A stretch of 64,000 nucleotides of DNA from Streptomyces sp. P9-A2 (GTDB lineage Bacteria > Actinomycetota > Actinomycetes > Streptomycetales > Streptomycetaceae): the NCBI RefSeq assembly GCF_036634175.1, contig NZ_JAZIFX010000001.1:2976001-3040000 (forward strand), given 5' to 3'. The notes under the pieces are model-generated. The model saw nothing but the letters and a program-made list of their open reading frames with translations. It was not told where the DNA came from and did not search any database. Positions 8,749 through 17,900 of this stretch are shown here, in pieces. The translations under genes were made by a program, and so were the position numbers. Within the stretch, counting starts at the first letter, position 1. Every line of letters starts with the position of its first letter.

Positions 8749-10059
8749 ATGACCAGCACGCTGCCCCACCAGTCCATCCTCGACAAGCCCTTTGTCCTGG
8801 ACCTCTTCGCAGGGCCCGGCGGGCTGGACGTCGCTGGACACAAGCTGGGTATCCCGAGTCTCGGGATCGAGTGGGACAGGAGCGCGTGCCTGACGCGCTA
8901 CGCAGCCGGCCTGGACACTCTCCACGCCGACGTGAGCGCAGTCCGCAGGGAGTCCTTCGAGTCGCTCCCGCCGGAGATCAACGTGCTCGCTGGCGGCCCT
9001 CCTTGCCAGACGTACTCGGTGGCCGGGAAGGGCGCAGGACGTAAGGCTCTGGAAGAGGTCAAGAAGTTCATCGAACGGCTTATGGCGGGCGATTCCGACG
9101 AGGAGATCGACAAAGAGCTGAAGAACCTCAGCGACCCGCGCACCGCATTGGTGCTCGAACCCCTGCGCTACGCGATCCAGGCGACCAGGAGCCCGAACCG
9201 GGGGTGTCGACCGTACGACGTCATCGTCCTGGAGCAGGTCCCCGCGGTCGAAGCGCTCTGGGACCGCTACGCCAAGGTGCTGCAGAGGATCGGCCTCCCT
9301 GACGGCACCAAGTACAAGGTCGTCGTCAAAGTCCTGGACACCGAGACTTACGGAGTACCGCAGACCCGCTCCCGCGCCGTGCTCATCGCCCGTCGTGAAG
9401 GACTCGGTGAGCCCTCGCTGCCCAAAGCGACTCACCGCGCCTATGAGGTGAAGGAGTGGAATCGCAGGAACGGTGACACTGCGACACCGACGGCTCAGCC
9501 GACCCTCTGTGAAGCGAACGTCCCCGAACCCCGACGGCGCCCCGAGGAGGACGACGATCTGGAGCATTGGACGTCGATGGGCGACGCCCTCGCCGATCCG
9601 GTCGGCACACACTTGGGGCGCAAGACGCCTTTCCTGGTCCGGTCGAACTACGGCAGCTCCGGAAATCCGGGACGACGCGGAGTACGGACCGACCGACAGC
9701 CCGCCACCACCGTTACGGGGCGCATCTCCCGCTTCGTGGTCTTCGAACCCGTCGGCGACCACCACCCCGACATCGTCTGGGAAGGTCCGAGGTTCAGCAT
9801 GAACGAGGCGGGGATGCTGCAGAGCTTCCCGCCTGACTACCCGTGGTCGGGTACGGCGAAGGCCCAGCAGGTGGGCAACGCGGTGCCGCCCCTTTTCGGG
9901 GCCCACCTCCTGAGCGCCGCGCTCGGTATTCCCGCACCGAGCCCGGAGGCGATGCGGAAGCCGTGGGTGCCGGCCACGGAGGAGCAGCGAGCCAAGCTAC
10001 GGAGCCACGGCTGCGGAGCAGCGGACGACTGCACCGCCCGCTGTCCGCGCCCCGAGTAG
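8749..10059 (+). CDS. DNA C5-cytosine methyltransferase
   Basis: A 436-residue protein starting at ATG 8749. Motif I is FVLDLFAGPGGLDVAG at residues 16-31, motif IV is AGGPPCQTYS at about 83 with the catalytic cysteine, motif VIII is PQTRSRAVLIARR near 203, and motif X is QVGNAVPPLFGAHLL near 373. Motif VI reads LEQVP, with Gln instead of the Asn of ENV. An insertion rich in charged residues (FIERLMAGDSDEEIDKELK) sits between IV and VI. The enzyme should transfer a methyl group from S-adenosylmethionine to C5 of cytosine, marking self DNA for the neighbouring restriction proteins. DISARM class 2 also uses a C5-methyltransferase (DrmMII), so it could serve the DrmA/DrmB operon too. Last gene of operon A. 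Confidence 0.9.
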   Translation: MTSTLPHQSILDKPFVLDLFAGPGGLDVAGHKLGIPSLGIEWDRSACLTRYAAGLDTLHADVSAVRRESFESLPPEINVLAGGPPCQTYSVAGKGAGRKALEEVKKFIERLMAGDSDEEIDKELKNLSDPRTALVLEPLRYAIQATRSPNRGCRPYDVIVLEQVPAVEALWDRYAKVLQRIGLPDGTKYKVVVKVLDTETYGVPQTRSRAVLIARREGLGEPSLPKATHRAYEVKEWNRRNGDTATPTAQPTLCEANVPEPRRRPEEDDDLEHWTSMGDALADPVGTHLGRKTPFLVRSNYGSSGNPGRRGVRTDRQPATTVTGRISRFVVFEPVGDHHPDIVWEGPRFSMNEAGMLQSFPPDYPWSGTAKAQQVGNAVPPLFGAHLLSAALGIPAPSPEAMRKPWVPATEEQRAKLRSHGCGAADDCTARCPRPE

Positions 10060-10109
10060 CAGGTTCCGCCCTGGTCGTCCTCGCGGCCGGGCAAGAACGC
10101 GTCGCAATA

Positions 10110-10133
10110 CTGATCCGAGGGCCACCGGATCAG
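10110..10133. terminator. Bidirectional hairpin between convergent operons A and B
   Basis: CTGATCCG and CGGATCAG form a perfect 8-bp stem around an 8-base loop. It lies 50 bases after the methyltransferase stop and overlaps the last codon and stop of the DUF6339 gene on the other strand. No T-run follows, which is usual for Streptomyces. Confidence 0.6.
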
Positions 10134-10993
10134 TCCTCGATCTTCCTACCCCTGACCGGAGCTGTCTCGAACAGCTCGGTGAAGTAGTCAGTCAGCGCTG
10201 TCACAGACTCCTCCGGAGCGGGGTCCTCGTCGGGTCCCTCCGGGAGGACGTGGCGCGAAACCGGTGGAGCCGTCTGCGCCTCCTCGATCCAGTCCCGCAA
10301 ACGGGCGGGGTCCCTGGGCTCGTCCGGTGCGAGAACGTCGTAGATCACGGTCGCGCCGGCCGCGTTGATGGCGACGCTCAGCCCGTTGATCTCGCGCCCG
10401 GTGGTGACCTTCCCATCCTTCAGGAGACGGACCAGCGCCTGGGCCGTAGGACGGTGGTCGATCAGGTCCTTCCGGAGCACGGTGTGGATGAGGTCCTGAT
10501 TGCCGCAGGCGACCTCGACCGGCCCGTAGTCCGGCCCGTTCCGGAAAAGTTCGGCCGCCCACCACAGACGGGAGAAACACTGCCGGTCCGCAGGGCCCTG
10601 AAAGCGCTCCGCGGCCACACGTCGAGACGGCTCCGACAGGTGCCGCCACACGACATAGTCAGGGGCGACAGCAAGCGCCAAGTGGTTCCACAGCCGCCTG
10701 TCCGCCGCTTCCTGCCGCGTCAGACGCAGCGTGGCGTGGAGCCGGGGCGCGAGCCAGGCATCGGCTCGGGTGTGCTCCTTTTCGAAGGCGAACATGGCGT
10801 CGTCCACAAGGCTGCGGATCGGCTCGACCCACCACCTGGCGTCGTCCTCGGGGAGAGGCTCAACGGCCTTGGCGAGGTCGATGCCGCTGTGAACCTCTTC
10901 GCCCCTGAGCAGGCCCTCGGTGAGGAAGGTGTCCACGGCCGAGCTGGAAAGCAGCGCCAGACGCTCCGGCATGTGGTGGGGTTGGGTGATCAC
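10130..10993 (-). CDS. DUF6339 family protein
   Basis: A 287-residue protein read from GTG 10993 (VITQPHHMPERLALLSSSAVD), whose GTGA overlaps the stop of the preceding gene; the ATG of MPERL at 10972 is an alternative. I recognise the N-terminus and overall make-up as DUF6339, a family of unknown function found in actinobacterial defence neighbourhoods; this is from memory. The segment with DLAKAVEPLP, WWVEPIRSLVDDAMFAFEKEH and RLWNHLALAVAPDYVVWRH is tryptophan-rich and predicted mostly helical. No catalytic motif is evident. It is the last gene of the three-gene operon with the XRE-GHKL ATPase and probably works with it. Confidence 0.72.
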   Translation of the reverse strand: MITQPHHMPERLALLSSSAVDTFLTEGLLRGEEVHSGIDLAKAVEPLPEDDARWWVEPIRSLVDDAMFAFEKEHTRADAWLAPRLHATLRLTRQEAADRRLWNHLALAVAPDYVVWRHLSEPSRRVAAERFQGPADRQCFSRLWWAAELFRNGPDYGPVEVACGNQDLIHTVLRKDLIDHRPTAQALVRLLKDGKVTTGREINGLSVAINAAGATVIYDVLAPDEPRDPARLRDWIEEAQTAPPVSRHVLPEGPDEDPAPEESVTALTDYFTELFETAPVRGRKIED

Positions 10994-11985
10994 GTCTCGC
11001 TCTCCCTGTTCGTCCGTTCCAGACTGCGGATGATGTAGCCCACCGCTTTGGCGGCCTCGGCACGCCGGACCGCCGCGTAATGGATGCGTGTCTGGAGCTC
11101 GCCCCAACCCGACTCGCCGGTGCGTCGGCGGTGGACCTGGCGCAGGGCCTCCTCGACGTGCACGCCGGGAACGACGTCCGGGAGCATCTCCCGCAGCACT
11201 TCTCCCTGCCAGTCGGTCGGGAAGACCGGACCTCCTCCTGGTTCCACCTCCAGGTCGCCGATGGCTCCGTGGAACACCGCCGTCCAGACGTCCGTGGCCA
11301 TCTGGGCGACGAGGAGGTCGCGTACTTTGCTGTCCACACCGGAGCCGTTGCTGTCCAACAGCCCGACGATCCCGTCGATGTCGGTGTTGACGAACACCGT
11401 GGGAACCCGTGCCGTGGTGTCCACGAGCCAGGGTGCGTCGGCGTAAGCACGCAGCCATTCCCTGGAACTCTTGCTGAACGACGCCTTCCGAACATCCAGT
11501 CGCAGCCCTCTGACCGGCTCGTCGGAGACGGTGTCGACGACCCAACCCCGGTCGGTCTCGGCGATCGACCGTCCCCGCACTCCGTCGACCGTCCCGGCGG
11601 CGTACGCACTGAGGGAGGCACGTCCCAGGTGGTCGTCGCGTAGCACCTCCAGGTAGCCCGACCAGTCGCGGCTGCCCTCCGTGTCGCGTGTGAGGGCCGT
11701 CGAGGTGCGGACATTGGTCTCACCGTCGGTCAACACCACGAGGACACACAGATCGGACCAGGCAGCGTCCGGAGCGTCGGCGCCGGGCGGCAGCGTGGCC
11801 GAGAGACCGATCGTGGCACTCACCCAGTCCGTGTGGCCCACGACACCGAAGGCGACGGCTTGCTCCTGAGTCGAGTAGGCACTGGTGTCCAAGGGGTCAC
11901 GAGTGCCGTCGGAGAACTTGAGGGAGACCGACGTCACCCTGAGTGTGATCGGGCGATTGAGCCGCTTGTACGGGTAGATCTTCAC
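10990..11985 (-). CDS. Protein of unknown function in the XRE-GHKL/DUF6339 operon
   Basis: A 331-residue protein from a GTG start at 11985, four bases after the XRE-GHKL stop; its own stop overlaps the DUF6339 start. I do not recognise the family. The first 150 residues alternate short beta-like segments (ITLRVTSVSLKFSDG, SDLCVLVVLTDGETNVR) suggesting a beta-sandwich. The middle holds LRLDVRKASFSKSSREWLRAY and VPTVFVNTDIDGIVGLLD. The end is helical and basic (HYAAVRRAEAAKAVGYIIRSLER). No signal peptide or membrane span, so cytoplasmic. Tight coupling on both sides implies a complex with the flanking proteins, perhaps as an adaptor or sensor. Confidence 0.7.
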   Translation of the reverse strand: MKIYPYKRLNRPITLRVTSVSLKFSDGTRDPLDTSAYSTQEQAVAFGVVGHTDWVSATIGLSATLPPGADAPDAAWSDLCVLVVLTDGETNVRTSTALTRDTEGSRDWSGYLEVLRDDHLGRASLSAYAAGTVDGVRGRSIAETDRGWVVDTVSDEPVRGLRLDVRKASFSKSSREWLRAYADAPWLVDTTARVPTVFVNTDIDGIVGLLDSNGSGVDSKVRDLLVAQMATDVWTAVFHGAIGDLEVEPGGGPVFPTDWQGEVLREMLPDVVPGVHVEEALRQVHRRRTGESGWGELQTRIHYAAVRRAEAAKAVGYIIRSLERTNRESET

Positions 11986-11988
11986 GCG

Positions 11989-14133
11989 TCACGCCCCCTT
12001 GCCGGCGCGCAGTTCGAGGACGAGGCGGGTGAGTGTGGTCCTCACCGGATGGCTGGAGACGTCGGTGACTCCTCGGAACGTCGCACGGCGCGTGCCGGGC
12101 GGGAAGCGCAAGGTCCCGCCTTCCACCTCGCAGCCCTCGACGGCCACGAGTTCCGCCCAGTCGAGTCGCGGGCGTCCCCCGGAGCGGACATCCATCTGTG
12201 CGACCGGCACCATCGGGACGATCTCGTCACCGCGCGGGATGCTCACCTCCGCGGTGATCAGCCACTCCCCCTGGTCACCGATCGTCGCCTCGAGTCCGTC
12301 CAGCACCGGCACCACCGGGCCGGAGGGCATCTTGGCCTTGGGCCGGCTCTTGACGGTCAGCGCCTTGCGCAGCGCCTCGCCGCCTTCGCCTCTGCCGCGC
12401 TTCGGACGGGCGACAAGTTCTCTGACCACGCTATTGACTTCGGTGGTCAGGTTGCTGATCCGCCGATACGCGGAGGGGGACCAGCGCAAGGACAGCTCCT
12501 CCGTCTGTCCCCAGCGATCGTGCTCAGGGGGTTCGGCCGCGCGCAGGAACTCCTCGGCCTCCTTCGCGAAGGGGGCCGACTCTCCGGCGGCCGCGCCCAC
12601 CAGGAGAACGGCTTGGAAGGGGTTGGTGCCGAGCGGCAGGTTCGGGACCGTGGCCTTCTTGACCGTCATGCGGTTACCGCGCAGCGAGTGCACCTGGTTC
12701 TTGGGGGTGTCCTTGTCGCCGGCAGCCTCGGTGACCAGCAGGACAGCCTGGTGGGTGCCGAGCGTCCCCCGGGCACCTCCGGTCAGCGGCAGCTTCAGCG
12801 GAACGTTTCTGATCGCCACCTGCCCGGCCTCGGTGAGCCGGTCCACCGTGGTGCCCTCGTAGTGAGCCCGCAGGGCGCGGGTGCGGGAGGGTTGCTCGAC
12901 GGACGGATCCACCTTCGTCTCCGCCACGACCTCCTCACCGTTACGCAGAGCGCGGACGGAGACCTCGAGCAGCGGGAGCCGGCCACCCCCACCGATCATG
13001 GCGGCCCAGAAGTCGCGACCCAGCGCCTCGACCAGGCGGCCGTGCATTCTGCCGATGTCGCGTGCGTCCTCGGGGCCCTCCTCGTCGCGGGGCTTCCCGT
13101 CCTGGTCGAAGGCGTCCCCTTCGAGACTGGCCACGTCGTGCGCGCCCACGATGAGGAAGGACGTACCGGGTTCGTCGCTGTCCCGGCTCAGATGCAGGCG
13201 GGCCACGGTCTCCTCGTCCGCCCACCAGGAACGGGCGACCTCGGCGCCCGGTGTGTCGGGGTCAGGGCGCCCGAACCAGGCGGGGCCCGCGTAGGTGCGT
13301 CCGTCGACCTCCCGCCAGGGCAGTTCGAGACGGCCGATCACCCGTCGCTCGGTACGCCCCTCGTGCGGCACGGACAAGGTGGAGTTGATGAGCACGAGGC
13401 CGAGAGCACTGGTGGCCCACAGCGTGGCCTTGCCCAGGCCGTACGAACCACCGGCGGCAGGACCGGACTTCAGGCTCTCGAGTTGGCGCCGGACGACGGC
13501 GGCGAACTTGCCGTCCGCGTAGTCGTCGCCGATGAGCCCGGAAGCGTTGTAGTCGTCGACCCGCAGCAGGACCAAGCGGCCCTTCTCGTACATGTCACGC
13601 ACCCCGGCGTCCACGACCCGGCCGACCTTCTGACCGCCCGCACTTTCGGAGACTGCGGAGTAATGGGGGAACAGGTCGTTCCACAGGATCGCCTCACGGA
13701 AGGCGTCGAGTGTCTCCCCGGTCAGCTCGTGCAGGGTGTAGCGGACCTTGACCGGCCGTCCGTTCTCTGTGAGCCGCTCGTCGAGACTGTTCTGGCAGGT
13801 CTCCCGAGCGAGCACCTGCACATCGGCGTCGAAGGCGAAGGCAGCGGCGTTGCCCAGGTCACGGCCGCCGTCGGGGTAGCCGGGGCGGTGGTACCAAGTG
13901 ACCGGGAGGCCGGCTTGGGTGTCGGTGGTGCGGGTGTGCAGCGTGCCGACGTCCGTACCGAGCGCATTGGCGATCTCCGTCATGACGGTCGGGCGCGGGG
14001 TCGACCGCCCAGCGATCCACGCGGAGACGGCGGCTCGGGTCAACCCGAGCTCCTTGGCCAGTTCGGCCTGCGTCTTCCCCGTGAGCTTGAGCTGCCGGGC
14101 CAGCCACGGCCCGAACTCCTCGCTTGTCTCCAC
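11989..14133 (-). CDS. XRE-type HTH fused to a GHKL ATPase domain
   Basis: A 714-residue protein from GTG 14133. Residues about 10-65 form a lambda-repressor-type helix-turn-helix (TGKTQAELAKELGLTRAAVS then AWIAGRSTPRPTVM). A GHKL ATPase follows: LARETCQNSLDERL near residues 109-122 (motif I, E-x-x-x-N), LLRVDDYNASGLIG near 190 (motif II, diverged DxGxG) and GSYGLGKATLWA near 230 (glycine-rich lid). The remaining 470 residues contain no motif I know. A direct fusion of a DNA-binding domain to a Bergerat-fold ATPase suggests either an autoregulated effector or an ATPase targeted to DNA. The promoter upstream carries an inverted repeat that this HTH could bind. First gene of operon B. Confidence 0.82.
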   Translation of the reverse strand: METSEEFGPWLARQLKLTGKTQAELAKELGLTRAAVSAWIAGRSTPRPTVMTEIANALGTDVGTLHTRTTDTQAGLPVTWYHRPGYPDGGRDLGNAAAFAFDADVQVLARETCQNSLDERLTENGRPVKVRYTLHELTGETLDAFREAILWNDLFPHYSAVSESAGGQKVGRVVDAGVRDMYEKGRLVLLRVDDYNASGLIGDDYADGKFAAVVRRQLESLKSGPAAGGSYGLGKATLWATSALGLVLINSTLSVPHEGRTERRVIGRLELPWREVDGRTYAGPAWFGRPDPDTPGAEVARSWWADEETVARLHLSRDSDEPGTSFLIVGAHDVASLEGDAFDQDGKPRDEEGPEDARDIGRMHGRLVEALGRDFWAAMIGGGGRLPLLEVSVRALRNGEEVVAETKVDPSVEQPSRTRALRAHYEGTTVDRLTEAGQVAIRNVPLKLPLTGGARGTLGTHQAVLLVTEAAGDKDTPKNQVHSLRGNRMTVKKATVPNLPLGTNPFQAVLLVGAAAGESAPFAKEAEEFLRAAEPPEHDRWGQTEELSLRWSPSAYRRISNLTTEVNSVVRELVARPKRGRGEGGEALRKALTVKSRPKAKMPSGPVVPVLDGLEATIGDQGEWLITAEVSIPRGDEIVPMVPVAQMDVRSGGRPRLDWAELVAVEGCEVEGGTLRFPPGTRRATFRGVTDVSSHPVRTTLTRLVLELRAGKGA

Positions 14134-14166
14134 GCGCCACCTGCTCTTCCTCGGGTCGTACGAGGG

Positions 14167-14196
14167 AGGCTAATTTGACGATCGCGACCATGTCAA
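14167..14196 (-). promoter_or_regulatory. Promoter of operon B with overlapping inverted repeat
   Basis: On the reverse strand TTGACA (14196-14191) and TAGCCT (14172-14167) are separated by 18 bases, a good vegetative-type promoter 34 bases upstream of the GTG. An inverted repeat, TTGAC at 14175-14179 and GTCAA at 14192-14196 separated by 12 bases, spans the spacer and -35 element. It is a plausible autoregulatory operator for the XRE domain encoded by the first gene. Confidence 0.5.
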
Positions 14197-14622
14197 CCAA
14201 AAGTTAACCGAGCAAGGGGTCACGACAGGTCCAGTCGGTCAGTCCGAATCATCCAGTTCACCCCCTCCACCCCTATATGCCCGCTCTACACAAACGGAAG
14301 TCGTCAACTCCTTTCACGTGAGCAGACGTTGGGGCTTGCCGACATCTCAAAACCCCGATACATTCGCCACGTTGGAAAAGCCAACTCGCTCGCGAACCGG
14401 TTTGTCCGGAGGCCGCGCGACTGGCCAGCGGTGTGTCCGCATGCGCTCAACGAACGCACGCGGAAACGTTTTTGGAAAGTTCTGGCGGCCGGGGGGATCC
14501 AGCCGCTACCGTGATCAGCGGGAGTGAATCCCGCAGCAGGAACCATTCGCTTCATGGGGGCGTTACCCGATTACACCCCTGCGCGAATTAACAGGACATC
14601 AATCGACAGGGGTGGGGACTCA
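14197..14622. other. AT-richer divergent regulatory interval between operons B and C
   Basis: This interval between the divergent operons has no convincing gene. It is visibly richer in A+T than the flanks, particularly 14200-14360 and 14455-14480. It should hold the control elements for the plus-strand unit; one candidate promoter is listed separately. Confidence 0.5.
14336..14364 (+). promoter_or_regulatory. Candidate promoter for the small ORF and operon C
   Basis: TTGCCG at 14336-14341 and TACATT at 14359-14364 are separated by 17 bases in the plus orientation. It would produce a leader of about 250 bases before the small ORF. Assigned on sequence resemblance alone. Confidence 0.35.
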
Positions 14623-14829
14623 ATGGACGAGGACGACTGTTTTCCATTACTGCTCTCCCAGCGGGAGCGCAGCGCGCTTGAGCTGGATAATCTGCGGGTA
14701 GTGAGCAAGGTCGAAGTTGCGGACTTTTCGAACCGTCATGACGTGTCCGAGGATGATTTCCTCGCGGGACCCCCCGACCTGGACAAGACAGTTCCAGTGC
14801 TGCTGGACGAAAGCCCTCCTGCCGCCTGA
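14623..14829 (+). CDS. Small acidic protein or leader ORF upstream of operon C, contains a TTA codon
   Basis: ATG 14623 is preceded by GGTGGGG at good spacing and opens a 68-codon frame (MDEDDCFPLLLSQRER... ending LLDESPPAA). The product is strongly acidic, with no signal peptide or known motif. Codon 9 is TTA (14647-14649), so translation should depend on bldA in Streptomyces. It ends 75 bases before a perfect 14-bp hairpin that separates it from the helicase gene at 14985. It could be a free small protein, for example an inhibitor or anti-anti-phage sensor, or a regulatory leader; it could also be non-coding. Confidence 0.5.
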   Translation: MDEDDCFPLLLSQRERSALELDNLRVVSKVEVADFSNRHDVSEDDFLAGPPDLDKTVPVLLDESPPAA

Positions 14830-14903
14830 CTCCGCACATTCCACCCGCATGACCTGCGCACTCGTCCATCGGAGAGACGCTCCGAACCAGTGCGCGATGA
14901 ACC

Positions 14904-14940
14904 ATGGGCCGGCTCGCACACAGCTGGCGAGCCGGCCCAT
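14904..14940 (+). terminator. Perfect 14-bp hairpin between the small ORF and operon C
   Basis: ATGGGCCGGCTCGC pairs completely with GCGAGCCGGCCCAT around a 9-base loop. It lies 45 bases before the GTG start of the 1588-residue protein. It may terminate the small-ORF transcript or attenuate transcription into operon C. Confidence 0.65.
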
Positions 14941-14984
14941 CACCCAGGCTTTCACCCACCTTTGACATCAGGAGCGCTGCAACC

Positions 14985-17900
14985 GTGCCGTCCTCGTCCT
15001 CAGCGGTGATCGAAACCGTTCTCGAACAGTCCTCCCGAGTCCTGCAAACGTACGCCGTGGATCCCGGCCTCGTCGCCGAGCACGCCAATGGCGAACGTCG
15101 TATCACGCAGGGCGGATACGGCGACCGTCAGCTTTTCGAGCTCGTGCAGAACGCAGCCGACGAAGTCGCGAACGAACCCGGCGGACGCGTCCATGTGGTC
15201 CTCACAGAGACCCACTTGTACTGCGCCAATGAGGGAAGTCCGGTCACCCCGGAAGGGGCGGAAACCATCCTTCGAATGAGCATGTCGAAGAAGCGTGGCG
15301 GGCAGATCGGGCGGTTCGGGGTCGGTGTGAAGTCGGTCCTCGTGGTGACCGACGCTCCGGAATTCTTCAGCCGCACCGGGAGTTTCGGATTCGACCGCGC
15401 CTGGTCCTACGAGCAGGTCAAGGCCGTGCCCGGTGTGACGGAGCGCTACGGCTCGGAGTTCGACGCCCCCGTCCTGCGGATGGCCCGTCCTCTCGACATA
15501 CAGGCCGAACGTGCCTCGGACCCCGTACTGGACAAGCTGTTGACCTGGGCGACCACTGTCGTCCGGCTTCCGCTGCTCCCGAAGGCCGACGACCGGCTGG
15601 GCAAGGACATGCACGGCAATCGCGGCAAGGACCATGGTGAGCCCCGCGAAGAGTTCCCGGTCGGATTCCAGCTCTTCTCGCCGCACGTCGCCAAGGTCGT
15701 ACTGGAGGATCACCGGCCCAGGCCCATGGCGCGCCGGACGCTGACCGTTCAGCAGTCCGGTGACCTGCACACCGTGACCGAGGAGCGCACGGGGAAGGCT
15801 CTCTCCACGGAGCGATGGCGCGTGTTCACCACCACGCACGAGCCGGGACCCGCAGCCCGCGCGGACGCCGGAGAGTTGCACGACCGGGTCGCGCTCGACC
15901 TGTCCTGGGCCGTCCCCGCGTTGGAACGGGACACTGAGAGTGGCCTGTACGTCAGCCCTAGGTCCCGCGGCCGCGGCAAGTTCTGGTCCTTCTTCCCCAC
16001 CAAGTACGAGATGTCGCTGAGCGGCATCCTCAACGGGGCGTGGAAGACCAACGAGGACCGACAGAACCTGCTCGACTCCTCCCCGTTCAACCAGGAAATG
16101 ATCAGGGTGTCGGCGAAGCTGGTCGTCGACACCCTCCCCGGGCTGACTCCGGACGAGGACCCGGCCGCTTACCTCCCCCTGCTGCCCGGCCGTGTCAAGG
16201 AGTCGATCAGCTGGGCCGACGAGTTCCTGACCCGGGAGATCTGGGCCCGCACCGCTACGAGCCCTTCGCTGCCCGACCAGGACGGTGTCCTGCGCGTCCC
16301 CAAGCAACTGCGCATCCACCCGCGACTGGACAAGGACCTGAAGCAGCTGACGCGGTGGCTGCGGATGTGGCACGAGTGCCCTGGACGCCCCTCGAACTGG
16401 CTGCACCCGAGTGTGGAGGCCGATGCCCTGCGCTCCGGCAAAGTCGAGCACATCCTCACCGCCGCCGGACACGAACGGGCCGGCGTCCGCGACTGGCTGG
16501 AGGCCCTCGTCGCGAACGGCACCGCCGAGACCTCGGCGGTGGCCGTCCGCATCCTGGCCGACATGGTCGAAAAGGGCTCCTCCTTCGCCGACGAGGCCCG
16601 CAGGGCCCGCGTCGTGCTGACCGAGGAACATGGGTTGGTCGCCCCGGTCCACGGCAAGGTGTTCCGTCGGGCCGAGCACCAGGACGGGCTGCGCGAGTCC
16701 ACGGTGTACATCGTCGACGAGCTCGCCCAGGACCCCTCTCTGGCACACGCGCTCAACGTTCTCGGCATCCGCGAGGCCGATGTAGAGGGACGATTCGCAA
16801 GCGTCCTCGACCAGGGCGTCGACCACTACGGGGAGTCCGACTGGGAGCGCTTCTGGGAGCTGTTCCGGCAGGCGGGCATCCGTCGGCTGGCCCACAAGGT
16901 CCTGGAGCGCGTGCCCGACCCGCGCACGACACTTCGGGTACGGACGGCCGACAAGCGTTTCCGGCCGGTCGCGGACTGCATGCTGCCCGGTGTCGTGGTC
17001 GTCGCCGAGCGCGATCCGAGCATCGCTGTCGACATGACGTTCCACTCCGACGACGCGTCCTTCTTCTCTCTGATCGGCCTGCGGGAGCGGCCCGCCGGCG
17101 GCGTGCAGCCGCAGGCTGACGAGGCCTGGTTCGAGGAGTACCGAGCAGCCGTCCACGCCTCGTACCTTCGCTCTCTGGACAGTCGCGCACCCCGCCCCGC
17201 ACTGAACCGGATGAAGGTCGAGGGCGCCGCGATCGGTGGTCCCCTCCATCTCTTTCGCGCCCTGTCCGAGGAGTCCCGGGCCGCTTTCCTGAAAGCACTG
17301 CCCGACGACGCCGTGGTGGACAACTGGACGCGTCAGTTCGGCGCCCAGGCCGGCACTCGGCAGGCGGTGATGTCCCCGATCCGCTGGATGCTGCGCAAGC
17401 ACGGCAGGGTCGCCACCTCCCAGGGGATCAAGCCGCTGGCGGAGGCCGTCGGCCCTCAGCTCGCTGCCTACCGCGATGTGCTGCCGGTCGCCGACATCTC
17501 TCCCGAGAAGGCCCGCAAGCTGCGGCTACCGATCACCGTCGAGGAGGTTCCCGCCGACCGTTGGGACACGCTCCTCGATGAGGTGTCCCGCAGCGAGGAC
17601 GACGCCTTCGTCGGCGCCACCTACGTGATGCTGACCAGGTTCGGGGCGGACTTCCCCGAGGACTCGCTGACCCGCTGTCGGATCGGGGACACCTGGGGCG
17701 CACGCCCCGACGACGAGATCACTCTCGCGGTCGGCGCCGCCGAGTACCGGGCCCTGCGTGCCGAGCAGCTCCCCGCCCTGCTCGTGCCGACCGCCGAGGA
17801 CGCCGAGCTGATGGTCGAGAAGTGGGGCATGCTCCGCTACGCCGACGTGATCAGTCGGGAGACCCGCGAGGTGCCCGAGGGCGACCCCGTACCCCTCGTC

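Noticed and set aside
11000..11545. N-terminal extension of the DUF6339 frame
   Set aside because: Lies inside the upstream gene in another frame, is Arg/Gly-rich and lacks a ribosome site; the GTG at 10993 overlaps the upstream stop as expected for coupling.
15000..17402. Reverse-strand frame of 800 codons opposite the HATPase-helicase gene
   Set aside because: No motifs, atypical His/Gln/Val-rich composition, and complete overlap with a gene carrying ATPase motifs.
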